A stretch of 64,000 nucleotides of DNA. Origin: an uncultured Ruminococcus sp. (GTDB lineage: Bacteria; Bacillota; Clostridia; Oscillospirales; Ruminococcaceae). How positions within the stretch are numbered: the first letter of the stretch is position 1; each line of letters opens with the position of its first letter. The position numbers and the translations under genes are program-made. The notes beneath the pieces were generated by a model that did no database searches, was not told the DNA's origin, and saw nothing but the letters and a program-made list of their open reading frames with translations. Below are positions 25,057 to 33,257 of this stretch, piece by piece. Location of the stretch: positions 1 through 64,000 of the forward strand of contig CADAGC010000008.1 in assembly GCA_902787365.1 (NCBI GenBank), in the 5' to 3' direction.

Positions 25057-25461
25057 TTATTTGAGCTGCCCGCCAAGCTCCTTGCACTTTGCGAGTGCGT
25101 CATCGTCGGGGGTGTTGTTGCAGATAAGACCCTCGCCGTTCACAAGCTCAGCGCCTGCGGCCTTTACTCTATCTGCCCAGAGGCGCATCCATTCGCCGTC
25201 GCCCCAGTCATACGAGCCGAAAATGGCGATCTTCTTGCCGCTTATCTTGCCCTCGATGCCTGCGAAGAAAGGCTCGAACTCGCTGTCTTCCAGTTCCTCT
25301 GCACCCATTGCGGGGCAGCCGAGTGCGAGTGCGTCGTATTCGCTCACATCGCCGTCAAAGTTTGATACCTGCACGGCGGAAACTCCTGCACCCTCTGCCA
25401 CGGCGTTAGCCATAGCCTCGGTGTTACCTGTTCCCGACCAGAAAATTACTGCTGTTTTCAT
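25057..25461 (-). CDS. Short-chain flavodoxin
   Basis: The 134-residue FMN protein has the phosphate loop FWSGTGNTEAMA (residues 7-18) and the ring-binding segments LGCPAMGAEELED and FGSYDWGDGEWM. It is a soluble one-electron carrier that replaces ferredoxin when iron is scarce. Its place beside feo and within the palindrome cluster suits iron control. It is probably co-transcribed with the DUF3793 gene upstream, although a palindromic repeat has entered the gap between them. Confidence 0.93.
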   Translation of the reverse strand: MKTAVIFWSGTGNTEAMANAVAEGAGVSAVQVSNFDGDVSEYDALALGCPAMGAEELEDSEFEPFFAGIEGKISGKKIAIFGSYDWGDGEWMRLWADRVKAAGAELVNGEGLICNNTPDDDALAKCKELGGQLK

Positions 25462-25518
25462 AAGTTAGATCCTCCTGAAATCTATTTCTAATGGGGGCAT
25501 GGCCCCCATACCCCCGAG

Positions 25519-25604
25519 CTGACCCGTCGGCGTCTGGTGAGGCTTGGAGAACTTTGAAAGGCCTGAAGGCCTTTCAAAGTTTCCAAGGAGCCGCCTCGGG
25601 GTCA
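25519..25604. repeat. Palindromic repeat (CTGACCC family), copy 1
   Basis: Ends CTGACCC / GGGTCA; the core CTTGGAGAACTTTGAAAGGCC pairs with its complement after a TGAA turn, forming a long hairpin. The same element in opposite orientation is at 58725-58812. Confidence 0.7.
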
Positions 25605-25635
25605 TCTCTTGTTTTCACATTTTTACCCAATTGAA

Positions 25636-26187
25636 TCACGCTACGCAAGCCCTCAGCGGTCTGCCGCTCTCTATCTGCCTGCACAGGCAGATACGGCAGT
25701 TCTCAAAGCACTCAAACATCGCCCGTGCCTTGTCCACATCGCCGTAGACTTTCCACACGCCGCACAGCTTGCAGCGCTGACCGCAGTTTGCGATAAAGCC
25801 CTTTACGTCCTCCAGCGGGTAGCCTAAGAATATCCCGACTTCGTGGGGGAAGTCGCTTTGCACGAGCCGTTCGCACAGCCTGTCAAGGCAGCTTTCCGCA
25901 CCCCATGAGGGGTCGTAGCCATACCTTGCAAGAAACGCCTTCACATCTGCCGCCGCAAGGGTCTTATCAAGCAGCGCCTTATCGAAGATATACACGAGCC
26001 TGCGTGTATCGCCCCTGTTTACAAAGCGCACGCCCAGCCGCTTGCTGTCAAGGCTTTCTTCAAGCCTGCCCACATCACAGCCCTTTGCAGACAGCGACAG
26101 CAGGCTGCCGCACTTTACTCCCATAAGCGTAGGTGCTGCGTGGAATGCCAGCACGCTCTCGATATTTCTGATGCTCGTTGCTGACAT
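25636..26187 (-). CDS. DUF3793 family protein
   Basis: The 183-residue protein matches the family I know as DUF3793, often encoded beside flavodoxin and iron genes in clostridia. It shows HAAPTLMGVKCGSLLSLS at the start, then GYPLEDVKGFIAN, and cysteine-rich motifs CGQRCKLCG and CFENCRICLCRQ that could bind a metal or cluster. No membrane segments. Function unknown; iron-responsive expression is implied by the promoter and the palindromes at 26209 and 26310. Confidence 0.85.
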   Translation of the reverse strand: MSATSIRNIESVLAFHAAPTLMGVKCGSLLSLSAKGCDVGRLEESLDSKRLGVRFVNRGDTRRLVYIFDKALLDKTLAAADVKAFLARYGYDPSWGAESCLDRLCERLVQSDFPHEVGIFLGYPLEDVKGFIANCGQRCKLCGVWKVYGDVDKARAMFECFENCRICLCRQIESGRPLRACVA

Positions 26188-26208
26188 AGGCGGCTCCTTT
26201 CTTTTGCA

Positions 26209-26226
26209 GGTTAGCAGTAGCTAACC
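26209..26226. promoter_or_regulatory. Metal-regulator palindrome
   Basis: GGTTAGC-AGTA-GCTAACC, perfect 7-bp arms, between the start of DUF3793 and its -10 box. Confidence 0.75.
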
Positions 26227-26236
26227 GACTGTATTC

Positions 26237-26265
26237 AGTATACACGTTATCCGCCTTTATGTCAA
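26237..26265 (-). promoter_or_regulatory. Promoter of the DUF3793-flavodoxin unit
   Basis: Minus strand: TTGACA, 17 bases, TATACT. Confidence 0.8.
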
Positions 26266-26309
26266 GGGTTTTTTGCGTAGTTTTATGAGATTTGTAGAAA
26301 TGCATAAAT

Positions 26310-26361
26310 GGTTAGCGGTTGCTAACCGCTGTTTTTGTGCAATAGTTAGAAATTGCTAACT
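26310..26361. promoter_or_regulatory. Two tandem metal-regulator palindromes
   Basis: GGTTAGC-GGTT-GCTAACC (26310-26327) and AGTTAG-AAATTG-CTAACT (26344-26361) lie in the divergent control region, centres 34 bases apart (about three helical turns). Confidence 0.75.
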
Positions 26362-26377
26362 GCCATATGCATATCTG

Positions 26378-26407
26378 TTGACATTATATTTTTGCGGGTG
26401 GTATGAT
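26378..26407 (+). promoter_or_regulatory. Rightward promoter toward the DtxR-like gene
   Basis: TTGACA, 18 bases, TATGAT, followed by a degenerate GTTAG...GTAAC site. It is 680 bases from the regulator gene because a composite repeat lies between. Confidence 0.6.
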
Positions 26408-26521
26408 AGTGTTAGTTAATCGTGGGTAACATCGGGAGGGTGCCAAGTTTTCACCCTGTATGCCCATTCGCCAACAGATAACTGATATAGTTATCCCTTT
26501 AATACATTATTTCTTAGCACA

Positions 26522-27027
26522 ACAAATCGGGAAGTTATCGAGGTGTTAATTGTTGAGAGGGCGGCATACCGAAGGGGTGCGGGTGGCGCTGGTTTCGGCA
26601 GAGCTGAAACCGGAAAGCCCCCGCCAACACGTTCGGCAAGCATTACGGTATATCACAGCTAAACCGTTTAGGCGGCAAAACACCCCTCCGCCTGCTTCGC
26701 AGGCACCTCCCCTTAGGGGGAGATTGGTATCGCCTCGCTATCGCTCGGCTCCTGCCGCCTAACGGCGGCGCCGCAAAGCGGTCTCGGCGCTAAGGCGCCT
26801 CGACATTTGCGGCAGGGCGGCGAACATTATTTGTTCCTTTAGGGCTGTTGTTACCACAGCGCTGTGCGGTTTAATATACTTAGTTCGCCGCCCTTGCGCC
26901 TGCGGCGTTGGGACTCTGTCCCAAACCCTGCTGGGGCCAGCCCCCGTCCCCGCAAGCCCTTTTTGAGGAAAAGGGCTTGACCCCAAAACCTTTTTGTGTT
27001 TTTGTTACCCTATAAACCCCGATTTGT
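26522..27027. repeat. Composite repeat bounded by ACAAATCGGG / CCCGATTTGT, copy 1
   Basis: Ten-base terminal inverted repeats enclose 506 G+C-rich bases with no gene. Inside, 26560-26640 is the reverse complement, with divergence, of 34240-34330 (module with GGTTTC-GGCAGAGCT-GAAACC hairpin). Further small inverted repeats follow (GGCGGCGCC, AAGCCC...GGGCTT). It sits in the leader of the DtxR-like gene. Confidence 0.55.
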
Positions 27028-27091
27028 TAAGGCAACCTCTCATTGTGTGTCAAGGGGATAACCATACAATTCTAAACACGGAGTGATGAAA

Positions 27092-27469
27092 ATGCTGACA
27101 GAACAGCAGAAAAAATATCTATACGCCATATATCTTCTCGGGCAGAACGGCGAGAGGGTGCGCACTACCGACATCGCAGAGCACCTGCACGTATCAAAGG
27201 CGAGTGCCGTGAAAATGTGCGGCAAGCTGCTTGACGAGGGGCTTATCACAAAAGAGCCTTACCGTCAGATAGTGCTCACAAGCAGGGGAGTGGCGGAAGC
27301 AAATGGCCTGTTCACGCCCTGCGTTATCTTACAGGATCATTTTGAGAAAAGGGTAGGGCTTTCTGCCGAGACGGCGGCAAAGGTGAGCGTGCTGATATCT
27401 TCGGGAATAGACGAGCAGACTCTTGACAAGATAGTGAGCTACATTCTTTCGCAGGGGGCAAACCCGTGA
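27092..27469 (+). CDS. DtxR/MntR-family metal-dependent regulator
   Basis: Start ATG at 27092 is 9 bases after CGGAG; GTG 27083 and ATG 27086 are too close to it. The 125-residue protein has the DtxR winged helix (YLYAIYLLGQNGERVRTTDI, AEHLHVSKASAVKMCGKLLD, GLITKEPYRQIVLTSRGVAEA) and a short metal-binding/dimer domain (LFTPCVILQDHFEKRVGL). It is the obvious candidate to bind the GTTAG...CTAAC palindromes near feo, flavodoxin and DUF3793. It overlaps the ZIP gene by four bases. Confidence 0.9.
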   Translation: MLTEQQKKYLYAIYLLGQNGERVRTTDIAEHLHVSKASAVKMCGKLLDEGLITKEPYRQIVLTSRGVAEANGLFTPCVILQDHFEKRVGLSAETAAKVSVLISSGIDEQTLDKIVSYILSQGANP

Positions 27470-28248
27470 CGGGCGAGGTGTTCACGGGGCTTTTGCTGCC
27501 GTTTTTGGGAACTGCGGCAGGCTCGGGCGGCGTATTCTTTATGAAGCGTGAGCTTAGCACGGGCGTGCGGCGTGCGCTGACGGGTTTTGCGGCAGGGGTG
27601 ATGACTGCGGCGTCTATATGGAGTCTTATTATCCCCGCAATGGATATGTCGGCTGACAAGGGCAGGCTTGCTTTTCTGCCTGCGGTCATCGGTTTCTGGG
27701 CGGGGGTGCTGTTTTTACTGCTGCTTGACAGCGTGATACCGCACCTGCACATGAACGCCGACAAAGCCGAGGGTCTGCCCTCACATCTTGCACGTACTAC
27801 AATGATGGTGCTCGCCGTGACGCTTCACAACATTCCCGAGGGCATGGCGGTCGGCATCGTTTATGCAGGCTTTATCTCAGGCTCGGGGGATATGACGGCA
27901 GGCGGTGCGCTGGCGCTGGCTCTCGGCATAGCCATACAGAATTTCCCCGAGGGTGCGATAATCTCAATGCCTTTGCACGCCGAGGGCAAGAGCAGGGGCG
28001 GCGCATTTTTGTTAGGCGTTCTTTCGGGCGCCGTCGAGCCTGCGGGCGCTTTGCTCACCATACTTTTTGTAGGGCTTTTACTGCCGCTGATGCCATATCT
28101 TCTGAGCTTTGCGGCGGGTGCTATGGTATACGTGGTCGTCGAGGAGCTTATCCCCGAGATGAGCGAGGGCGAGCACTCAAACATCGGCGTTGTGATGTTT
28201 TCACTGGGCTTTACCGTGATGATGGCGCTTGATGTGGGGGTGGGGTGA
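27466..28248 (+). CDS. ZIP-family divalent metal transporter
   Basis: GTG start overlapping the regulator's stop (GTGA). The 260-residue membrane protein has eight predicted helices and the two ZIP metal-site helices, HNIPEGMAVGIVYAG and AIQNFPEGAIISMPLHAEG. It resembles ZupT/GufA-type importers of zinc, iron or manganese. Translational coupling to the DtxR-like regulator suggests metal-controlled expression. Confidence 0.92.
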   Translation: MTGEVFTGLLLPFLGTAAGSGGVFFMKRELSTGVRRALTGFAAGVMTAASIWSLIIPAMDMSADKGRLAFLPAVIGFWAGVLFLLLLDSVIPHLHMNADKAEGLPSHLARTTMMVLAVTLHNIPEGMAVGIVYAGFISGSGDMTAGGALALALGIAIQNFPEGAIISMPLHAEGKSRGGAFLLGVLSGAVEPAGALLTILFVGLLLPLMPYLLSFAAGAMVYVVVEELIPEMSEGEHSNIGVVMFSLGFTVMMALDVGVG

Positions 28249-28286
28249 GACGCCCGATATATCCCAGAAAAGCGGAGAAAAAGCAA

Positions 28287-28321
28287 CCCCCACTCTCTCG
28301 CCAAACGGCAGGAGGGTGGGG
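28287..28321 (+). terminator. Hairpin after the ZIP gene
   Basis: CCCCCAC...GTGGGG stem with CGCC-AAA-GGC closure; only a weak T run. Confidence 0.5.
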
Positions 28322-28365
28322 ATATTATTGGTGCTTACTAAATTATTAGCGAGTTTCAAAGCTGT

Positions 28366-28776
28366 TCATTCATCCGACACATCACACCGTGGGTCATTAT
28401 TCTTCCACGCTATCCTGTATTCTTGAACGCTCATACCGTTATAACCGCCTTTGTAGTCGGGGCGAGAGCCTTCAAGCGGGTCATCGCACCATCCGCACAC
28501 AGGGCAAAAATCAAAGCTTCCGTACTCTGCAAATTCGTGCTGTCCGCATACAGGGCATTTGTGTTTTTGAATTATCGGCTTGATTCCGAATATTTCTTCC
28601 GTTTCAAACTGAATGATATCGGACGTGTTTGCTTCGGGGTTATCTTTTATAAACTTGGTGATCTTTTCGATATATTCGTCATTATCTTTAGCCTCAATAA
28701 GACCGCCTTCCACAAAACCATCGTATGAATCCGAAACACCTTCAAGCAGAGCTTTGAATTCTTCAAATTTATCCAT
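28366..28776 (-). CDS. CPCC-type cysteine-rich protein
   Basis: ATG at 28776 follows AAAGGAGAGCAGAT. The 136-residue protein has an acidic helical first half and a C-terminal zinc-ribbon-like module, HKCPVCGQHEFAEYGSFDFC followed by PVCGWCDDPLEG and QEYRIAW, which is the signature of CPCC proteins. These occur near polymorphic toxin or immunity genes but also alone; function unknown. The next gene upstream (28797) is on the same strand. Confidence 0.75.
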   Translation of the reverse strand: MDKFEEFKALLEGVSDSYDGFVEGGLIEAKDNDEYIEKITKFIKDNPEANTSDIIQFETEEIFGIKPIIQKHKCPVCGQHEFAEYGSFDFCPVCGWCDDPLEGSRPDYKGGYNGMSVQEYRIAWKNNDPRCDVSDE

Positions 28777-28796
28777 ATCTGCTCTCCTTTTACTTA

Positions 28797-29003
28797 TCAC
28801 ACAAAAACTATTGACTTTATTTCTGACGAAAACAGCGTTACACCGCTATTATCGTCTTCTTCCTTAAGGATATCTATGCTGTCTTCATCTTTGTCGGGGT
28901 TATCATATTTATCGGAATACGCATACACATACCAATGATCAAATGCTCTGCCGTCAAAGCACTCAATATTTACATAGCTTCCTTCAAATCGTTCAAGTTC
29001 CAT
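28797..29003 (-). CDS. Small acidic hypothetical protein, 68 aa
   Basis: MELERFEGSYVNIECFDGRA opens an SH3-like small beta-barrel pattern, then an acidic loop (DNPDKDEDSIDILKEEDDN) and SGVTLFSSEIKSIVFV. Proteins of this look occur in immunity-type clusters, but I cannot name the family. It precedes the CPCC gene by 20 bases and probably shares its transcript. Confidence 0.6.
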   Translation of the reverse strand: MELERFEGSYVNIECFDGRAFDHWYVYAYSDKYDNPDKDEDSIDILKEEDDNSGVTLFSSEIKSIVFV

Positions 29004-29049
29004 TTATCATCAGTCCTAACAATAATCATCGGAAAGAGGTCGTTATCTA

Positions 29050-30828
29050 TCACCTAAGCCTCACCGCCAGCATAGTCAGATCATCAAACTGCGGTGCCTC
29101 GCCCACGAATTCATCGACCTGCTGCTTCATGCTTGCAAGCAGATCCTTGGGTGAAGCGTCGGGGGTCTTGTTGAGCACTTCTATCATTCTGTCTGTGCCG
29201 AAAAGCTTGTTGTCGGCGTTGGTCGCCTCGGCTACGCCGTCGGTGTAAAGAAACAGCGTGCCGCCTTTTTCGAGGGTCAGCTCATACTCCTTGTACTTCA
29301 TTCCCTCAAGACCGCCTATTACGAAGCTGTGCTTGTCCTTGAAAAGCTCAAAGTTCCCGTCTGCCTTTCTTATCATCGGGTATTCGTGGCCTGCGTTTGC
29401 GGCGGTTATCTTGCCTGTTGATATTTCAAGTACGCCCAGCCATACAGTTACAAACATCTTCTCGTCGTTGTTTTTGCATATCTGTGTGTTGGTCTGTTCA
29501 AGCACCTTTGCGGGGTTTGAGCCCATCATGGCAAAATTGCTCACCAGTATCTTTGACATCATCATGAAAAGCGCCGCAGGTATGCCCTTGCCCGATACAT
29601 CTGCCATTACTATTCCCAGGTGGTCATCATCAAGCAGGAAGAAATCGTAGAAATCGCCGCCCACTTCTTTTGCGGGGGTCATTGTGGCATATATGTCGAA
29701 ATCCTCACGGTCGGGGAATGCAGGGAAGGTGTTCGGCAGCATATTTGCCTGTATCCTCGTGGCAAGTTCAAGCTCTGCGCCTATGCGCTCCTTTTCGGCG
29801 GTGATGTGCTGAATGTTGTCTATGTATCGCTTTATCTCTGTCACCATTGACGAGAAATCGACAGCAAGCTCCTGTATCTCATTGTTAGATGTGATGAGCT
29901 TAAGCTCATCGACGGTCTTTTCGGTGTCCTTGGTCTGCTTGTATTCATTGATGATGTTCTGCTCGTCCTTAAGAGGAACTATGACGTTCTTTTTGAGCAG
30001 CTTCATAAACAGTATGCCGAGGATAAGAAACAGTACCGAGATAACTACAGCGATAAGCAGCGACATACTTAGTACACTTGAAATAAGGTCACGCCATTGC
30101 ATCGAAACGCCTACGAACATTATCGTCTCGCCGTCGCAGCGCACGGGGGCAAACATATGCACATAGTCGTTGTCTGCACCCTTGCTCATTGAAAGCTCCA
30201 TAGCATCTACAGGCTCGCCTGTGCGTATTATATCATCAAGCACGGGATAAACGCCCTCTGCATAGGGTGTCGTCGAGCCAAGCTCAAACACCTCGCCGCC
30301 CGAGCTTATGCGGGCTTCATCGCCCTTTACGCCAGTCAGCAGGAAAAATGTCTCGCCGTTATTCACCACAAAGCCTGTGAGAAATTCGGGGGAATAGGCG
30401 TTCTTGCTTCGGCTGTAGCTTTCGCTGAGTTCATAGTAGCACACCTCGGCAAGCAGCAGCTGCCCCTGCGCATCGAGCGACTCTGCCTGCTTCGGGGTAA
30501 CATATCTTGCCTCGGTCAGCTCGGGAAGCTTTTCTTTTAGCTGAGCGATCTTTGCATTTGCCTTTTCGCTGTCGCCGTAGAAAAACTCCATATCCTCATA
30601 ATGCTCCTGCCAGTAGGGGATAAGAAAGCTTAAAGGCTCATAGCTCTCCAGCTCGGCGGCGGTGTATGTAGCAAGCCTGTTTGCGCTGTCAAATCTCTCT
30701 CTTATGTAGTGGGTCATATTATATGCAAAAATAAAGACCGATGTGAGCAGTATAACTATTATCTCGATAATGCTCATAGGGCGGCTTATCTGTAGTGCGA
30801 CTTTTCCGTTTCTTTTATTCTTCTGCAT
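29050..30828 (-). CDS. Membrane-bound PP2C/SpoIIE-type protein phosphatase
   Basis: 592 residues: an N-terminal helix (IIEIIVILLTSVFIFAYNMT), an extracytoplasmic sensor of about 200 residues, a second helix (about 240-270), a HAMP-like linker and coiled coil (about 275-350), then the RsbU/SpoIIE phosphatase domain with RIQANMLPNTFPAFPDRED, GGDFYDF, MADVSGKGIPAALFM, NAGHEYPMI and FLYTDGVAEA, keeping the metal-binding Asp residues. It likely dephosphorylates an anti-sigma-factor antagonist in a partner-switching pathway. It overlaps the acyltransferase gene by 14 bases. Confidence 0.9.
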   Translation of the reverse strand: MQKNKRNGKVALQISRPMSIIEIIVILLTSVFIFAYNMTHYIRERFDSANRLATYTAAELESYEPLSFLIPYWQEHYEDMEFFYGDSEKANAKIAQLKEKLPELTEARYVTPKQAESLDAQGQLLLAEVCYYELSESYSRSKNAYSPEFLTGFVVNNGETFFLLTGVKGDEARISSGGEVFELGSTTPYAEGVYPVLDDIIRTGEPVDAMELSMSKGADNDYVHMFAPVRCDGETIMFVGVSMQWRDLISSVLSMSLLIAVVISVLFLILGILFMKLLKKNVIVPLKDEQNIINEYKQTKDTEKTVDELKLITSNNEIQELAVDFSSMVTEIKRYIDNIQHITAEKERIGAELELATRIQANMLPNTFPAFPDREDFDIYATMTPAKEVGGDFYDFFLLDDDHLGIVMADVSGKGIPAALFMMMSKILVSNFAMMGSNPAKVLEQTNTQICKNNDEKMFVTVWLGVLEISTGKITAANAGHEYPMIRKADGNFELFKDKHSFVIGGLEGMKYKEYELTLEKGGTLFLYTDGVAEATNADNKLFGTDRMIEVLNKTPDASPKDLLASMKQQVDEFVGEAPQFDDLTMLAVRLR

Positions 30829-31873
30829 TTTTAGCTGTCAACTCCTTAAATGATGCCTTGACCTTATCCCGCACCCACACGGTGATATACAAAGAAAGCA
30901 TCGTTATGATAAAATTAGCAAGCACGCACAAAACCGCATACTGACCTATCAGCGGATAAAGTATCCTGAAATAGAGATACACATAGGGGCAGTTGAAAAG
31001 GAACATATGCATACTGTGAGCCTGGGTGTACTGCCACAGCTTTGATGCCCTGAGCTTGCCGAAAACCTCAAATCGCCCGAGCGCCATAAGCGCACAAAAG
31101 CCTGTATATATGCCGCAAATATCGCAAAGCCACACAAGAAGAAAATGCGTTTGTGACGCCTTATGCTGAAACATACTGCCTGCAAAGAAAGCTGCCGCAA
31201 GAGCAAAAAGCAGGGCTGTGGGCAGCTTTTCTGCTTTCTCGGCAAAGTGAAAGGTAGCTATACCGAGAAAATAGCAGACAAAATACGGCCCTGTCTGGCT
31301 AAGCTTGAAGTAAGGGAAATCTGCAAGGAAAAGCTGGACGGTAAGCCCTGCCGCCACGGCTATTACAAAAGTCAGCGGCAGTAGTTTTTTTGTAAGCAGC
31401 GGCTTTATCAGAATAAACAGCAACGACACCCAGAAAAGCAGCCACAAAAACCACAAATGGTCGGAAAAGCAGCCGAGGAGCATATACTTATACCCCGTGA
31501 GGTAGCCCGCATTCTCGGGGCGGCCGAAGCATTTGATATTAAAAAACGTATAAAGCGGCACCACCCACAGCGCCCCATAGAGATAATAGGTCACAAGCAG
31601 TCTTTTAGACCGCCCTGTAAAAAATTTCAGGATAGACCTGTCACGCTGTTTTATACTGTTGGCAAACAAAAACCCCGAGCAGAACACAAAGCTCGATATC
31701 AGCGTTGCATCTGTGAAGACAGATATCCACACAGCGCCCTTTGCGGTAAAATCCGCCGTTTCCGGGAAGTAGGGGTTGCCTGCATAAAACAGCAGACAAT
31801 GCCCCAGTATAACGCCGATAAGCGCAAATGTTTTCATATCTGCTATATAGTCAAAGTTTTTTCTCTCGCTCAT
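30815..31873 (-). CDS. Acyltransferase 3 family membrane protein
   Basis: 352 residues, about ten membrane helices. The N-terminus IADMKTFALIGVILGHCLLF carries the catalytic His of helix 1 in the family pattern. It acylates sugars of cell-surface polymers such as peptidoglycan or exopolysaccharide. It is translated just before the phosphatase, which suggests envelope stress or surface signalling; no direct evidence. Confidence 0.85.
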   Translation of the reverse strand: MSERKNFDYIADMKTFALIGVILGHCLLFYAGNPYFPETADFTAKGAVWISVFTDATLISSFVFCSGFLFANSIKQRDRSILKFFTGRSKRLLVTYYLYGALWVVPLYTFFNIKCFGRPENAGYLTGYKYMLLGCFSDHLWFLWLLFWVSLLFILIKPLLTKKLLPLTFVIAVAAGLTVQLFLADFPYFKLSQTGPYFVCYFLGIATFHFAEKAEKLPTALLFALAAAFFAGSMFQHKASQTHFLLVWLCDICGIYTGFCALMALGRFEVFGKLRASKLWQYTQAHSMHMFLFNCPYVYLYFRILYPLIGQYAVLCVLANFIITMLSLYITVWVRDKVKASFKELTAKNAEE

Positions 31874-32021
31874 TTTGTCACCCGCCTGATTATGATGATC
31901 ATACTACTTTATTATACCATATATTTCGTGATTTTTCTACTGTTTTGATGAATTGTTTGTGATTTTCAACAAATTTGCGGTGGAGAAGTTATGTAAAGTG
32001 TCAAGGGAGTGGGGGGATAAG
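31874..32021. other. Gap: promoter region of the acyltransferase operon
   Basis: A+T-rich; no gene seen. Confidence 0.3.
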
Positions 32022-32050
32022 AAAACCGCCTGATTACTCAGACGGTTTAT
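32022..32050 (-). terminator. Hairpin terminator
   Basis: AAACCGCCTGA / TCAG-A-CGGTTT stem with a four-base loop; A run on the left gives a short U run on the minus strand. Confidence 0.65.
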
Positions 32051-32055
32051 CGTTA

Positions 32056-32112
32056 TTATCTTTTGGCTATGTTTACATATAGAGCAATCTGTAATACAAA
32101 CCATATAATCAC
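32056..32112 (-). CDS. Possible hydrophobic micro-peptide, 18 aa
   Basis: AGGAA then GTG begins an 18-codon frame, VIIWFVLQIALYVNIAKR, a single hydrophobic helix with a basic end. It stops six bases before the terminator at 32022-32050. The layout recalls type I toxins or small membrane peptides, but the ribosome site is weak and so short a frame can occur by chance. Confidence 0.2.
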   Translation of the reverse strand: MIIWFVLQIALYVNIAKR

Positions 32113-32178
32113 TTCCTGATATTTTTATCGTGTGAAATCATAAATGAAATTGGGATACACGTTAGTTACTCGATATCT

Positions 32179-32358
32179 TCAAACGAGGTTTTCATTAGTT
32201 TCAAAATGTTTTAGTTCATCTTCTGAAAGGTCTATAAATGATTTGCCCGTTGTTTTTATGTAATCACGTAGTTTTCGCATATCATATTCATAAGGCTTTA
32301 GCTTTTCTTGTGTGCCAACAATAAAAGCATCACTATCAAATCTGTCAAAGTTATCCAT
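32179..32358 (-). CDS. Small hypothetical protein, 59 aa
   Basis: ATG at 32358 has AAAGGAG at a normal distance; the longer frame to 32400 does not. The sequence (MDNFDRFDSDAFIVGTQEKL ... SFIDLSEDELKHFETNENLV) is acidic, helical and soluble. Unknown family. Confidence 0.5.
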   Translation of the reverse strand: MDNFDRFDSDAFIVGTQEKLKPYEYDMRKLRDYIKTTGKSFIDLSEDELKHFETNENLV

Positions 32359-32503
32359 AATATAATCTTCTCCTTTCCGTTCATCATACCACTTCCCCAA
32401 ATAATGTCAATATCCTTTCAGTGATTTCCCGCCAAAAACGAATAATTTGTCATTTCCTGCGCAAAATATCCCTGCAAATCAAAAAACACGGAGCGTGATA
32501 TAT

Positions 32504-33049
32504 ATGAAAGCAACAGGAATAGTAAGGCGTATCGACGACCTCGGGCGTGTCGTCATACCAAAGGAGATAAGGCGCACTATGAGGATACGGGAGGGTGACC
32601 CCTTAGAGATCTTCACCGACTCAAACGGCGAGGTGGTGCTCAAAAAATACTCTATCATGGGCGAGCTTGCCGAGGGGGCGGATAAGGCGGCGCAGGTGAT
32701 AAGTAAGCTCAGCGGCTCGCCTGCGGTGGTGTTTGACCGTGACCATGTGGTGGCGGCAGCAGGCGTGCATAAGCGGGAGTTTCTTGAACGGCGTGTGTCG
32801 CCTGCACTTGAAGAGATATTCGAGAGCAGGCGTGCCTACTACGCCGAGCAGGAGAGCACAAAGCCCCTTATGCCTATCGAGGGTATCGAGCGGCGTGCGC
32901 TCACGGTGGTGCCTATAATATCCTCGGGGGATTGTACTGGTGCGGTGGCGCTTGTGGCGTCGGACGACAGAGCCATAGCCACCCCCGAGCATGAAATGCT
33001 TGCCCGTGCGGCGGCTATGTTTCTGGGTAAGCAGGGCGAGGGGGCGTAA
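32504..33049 (+). CDS. spoVT: Stage V sporulation protein T (AbrB-type regulator)
   Basis: ATG at 32504 after ACGGAGCGTG. The 181-residue protein has the AbrB swapped-hairpin DNA-binding domain (MKATGIVRRIDDLGRVVIPK, EIRRTMRIREGDPLEIFTD), then a GAF-like domain (GSPAVVFDRDHVVAAAGVHK, VVPIISSGDCTGAVALVASD). Length and order match SpoVT of endospore formers, where it tunes forespore sigma-G genes. The organism may sporulate or have kept the regulator for other uses. Confidence 0.92.
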   Translation: MKATGIVRRIDDLGRVVIPKEIRRTMRIREGDPLEIFTDSNGEVVLKKYSIMGELAEGADKAAQVISKLSGSPAVVFDRDHVVAAAGVHKREFLERRVSPALEEIFESRRAYYAEQESTKPLMPIEGIERRALTVVPIISSGDCTGAVALVASDDRAIATPEHEMLARAAAMFLGKQGEGA

Positions 33050-33092
33050 TCATCAGCTAAGGAAACTAATGTGTACCCTTATGGCACTAATC

Positions 33093-33192
33093 TGCCTCCC
33101 CTGAACGCATTATCAGCCTGCGGCTGAAAAAGCTCGGCGGGGTTCCGCTCGGCGGCGCAAGCGCCCCCACAAATCCCAATTTGTGAGGCTAA
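33093..33192. repeat. Repeat module inverted relative to 34117-34215
   Basis: CCCCTGAACGCATTATC, GCTCGGCGG, GCGCCCCCACAAAT and TTTGTGAGG-type ends are all found in reverse complement at 34117-34215. The two copies flank the zinc-ribbon gene. Confidence 0.6.
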
Positions 33193-33214
33193 GTAATGGT
33201 GCGTAATAGAATAA

Positions 33215-33246
33215 AAAAGAGGTACTGCATACACAGTACCTCTTTT
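33215..33246. terminator. Perfect bidirectional terminator
   Basis: AAAAGAGGTACTG / CAGTACCTCTTTT with a six-base loop. Confidence 0.85.
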
Positions 33247-33257
33247 GCTGTTATCGG

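Noticed and set aside
26550..26986. Frames on both strands in the composite repeat
   Set aside because: Arg/Pro-rich translations, no start sites, and the inner module is shared in inverted form with 34240-34330.
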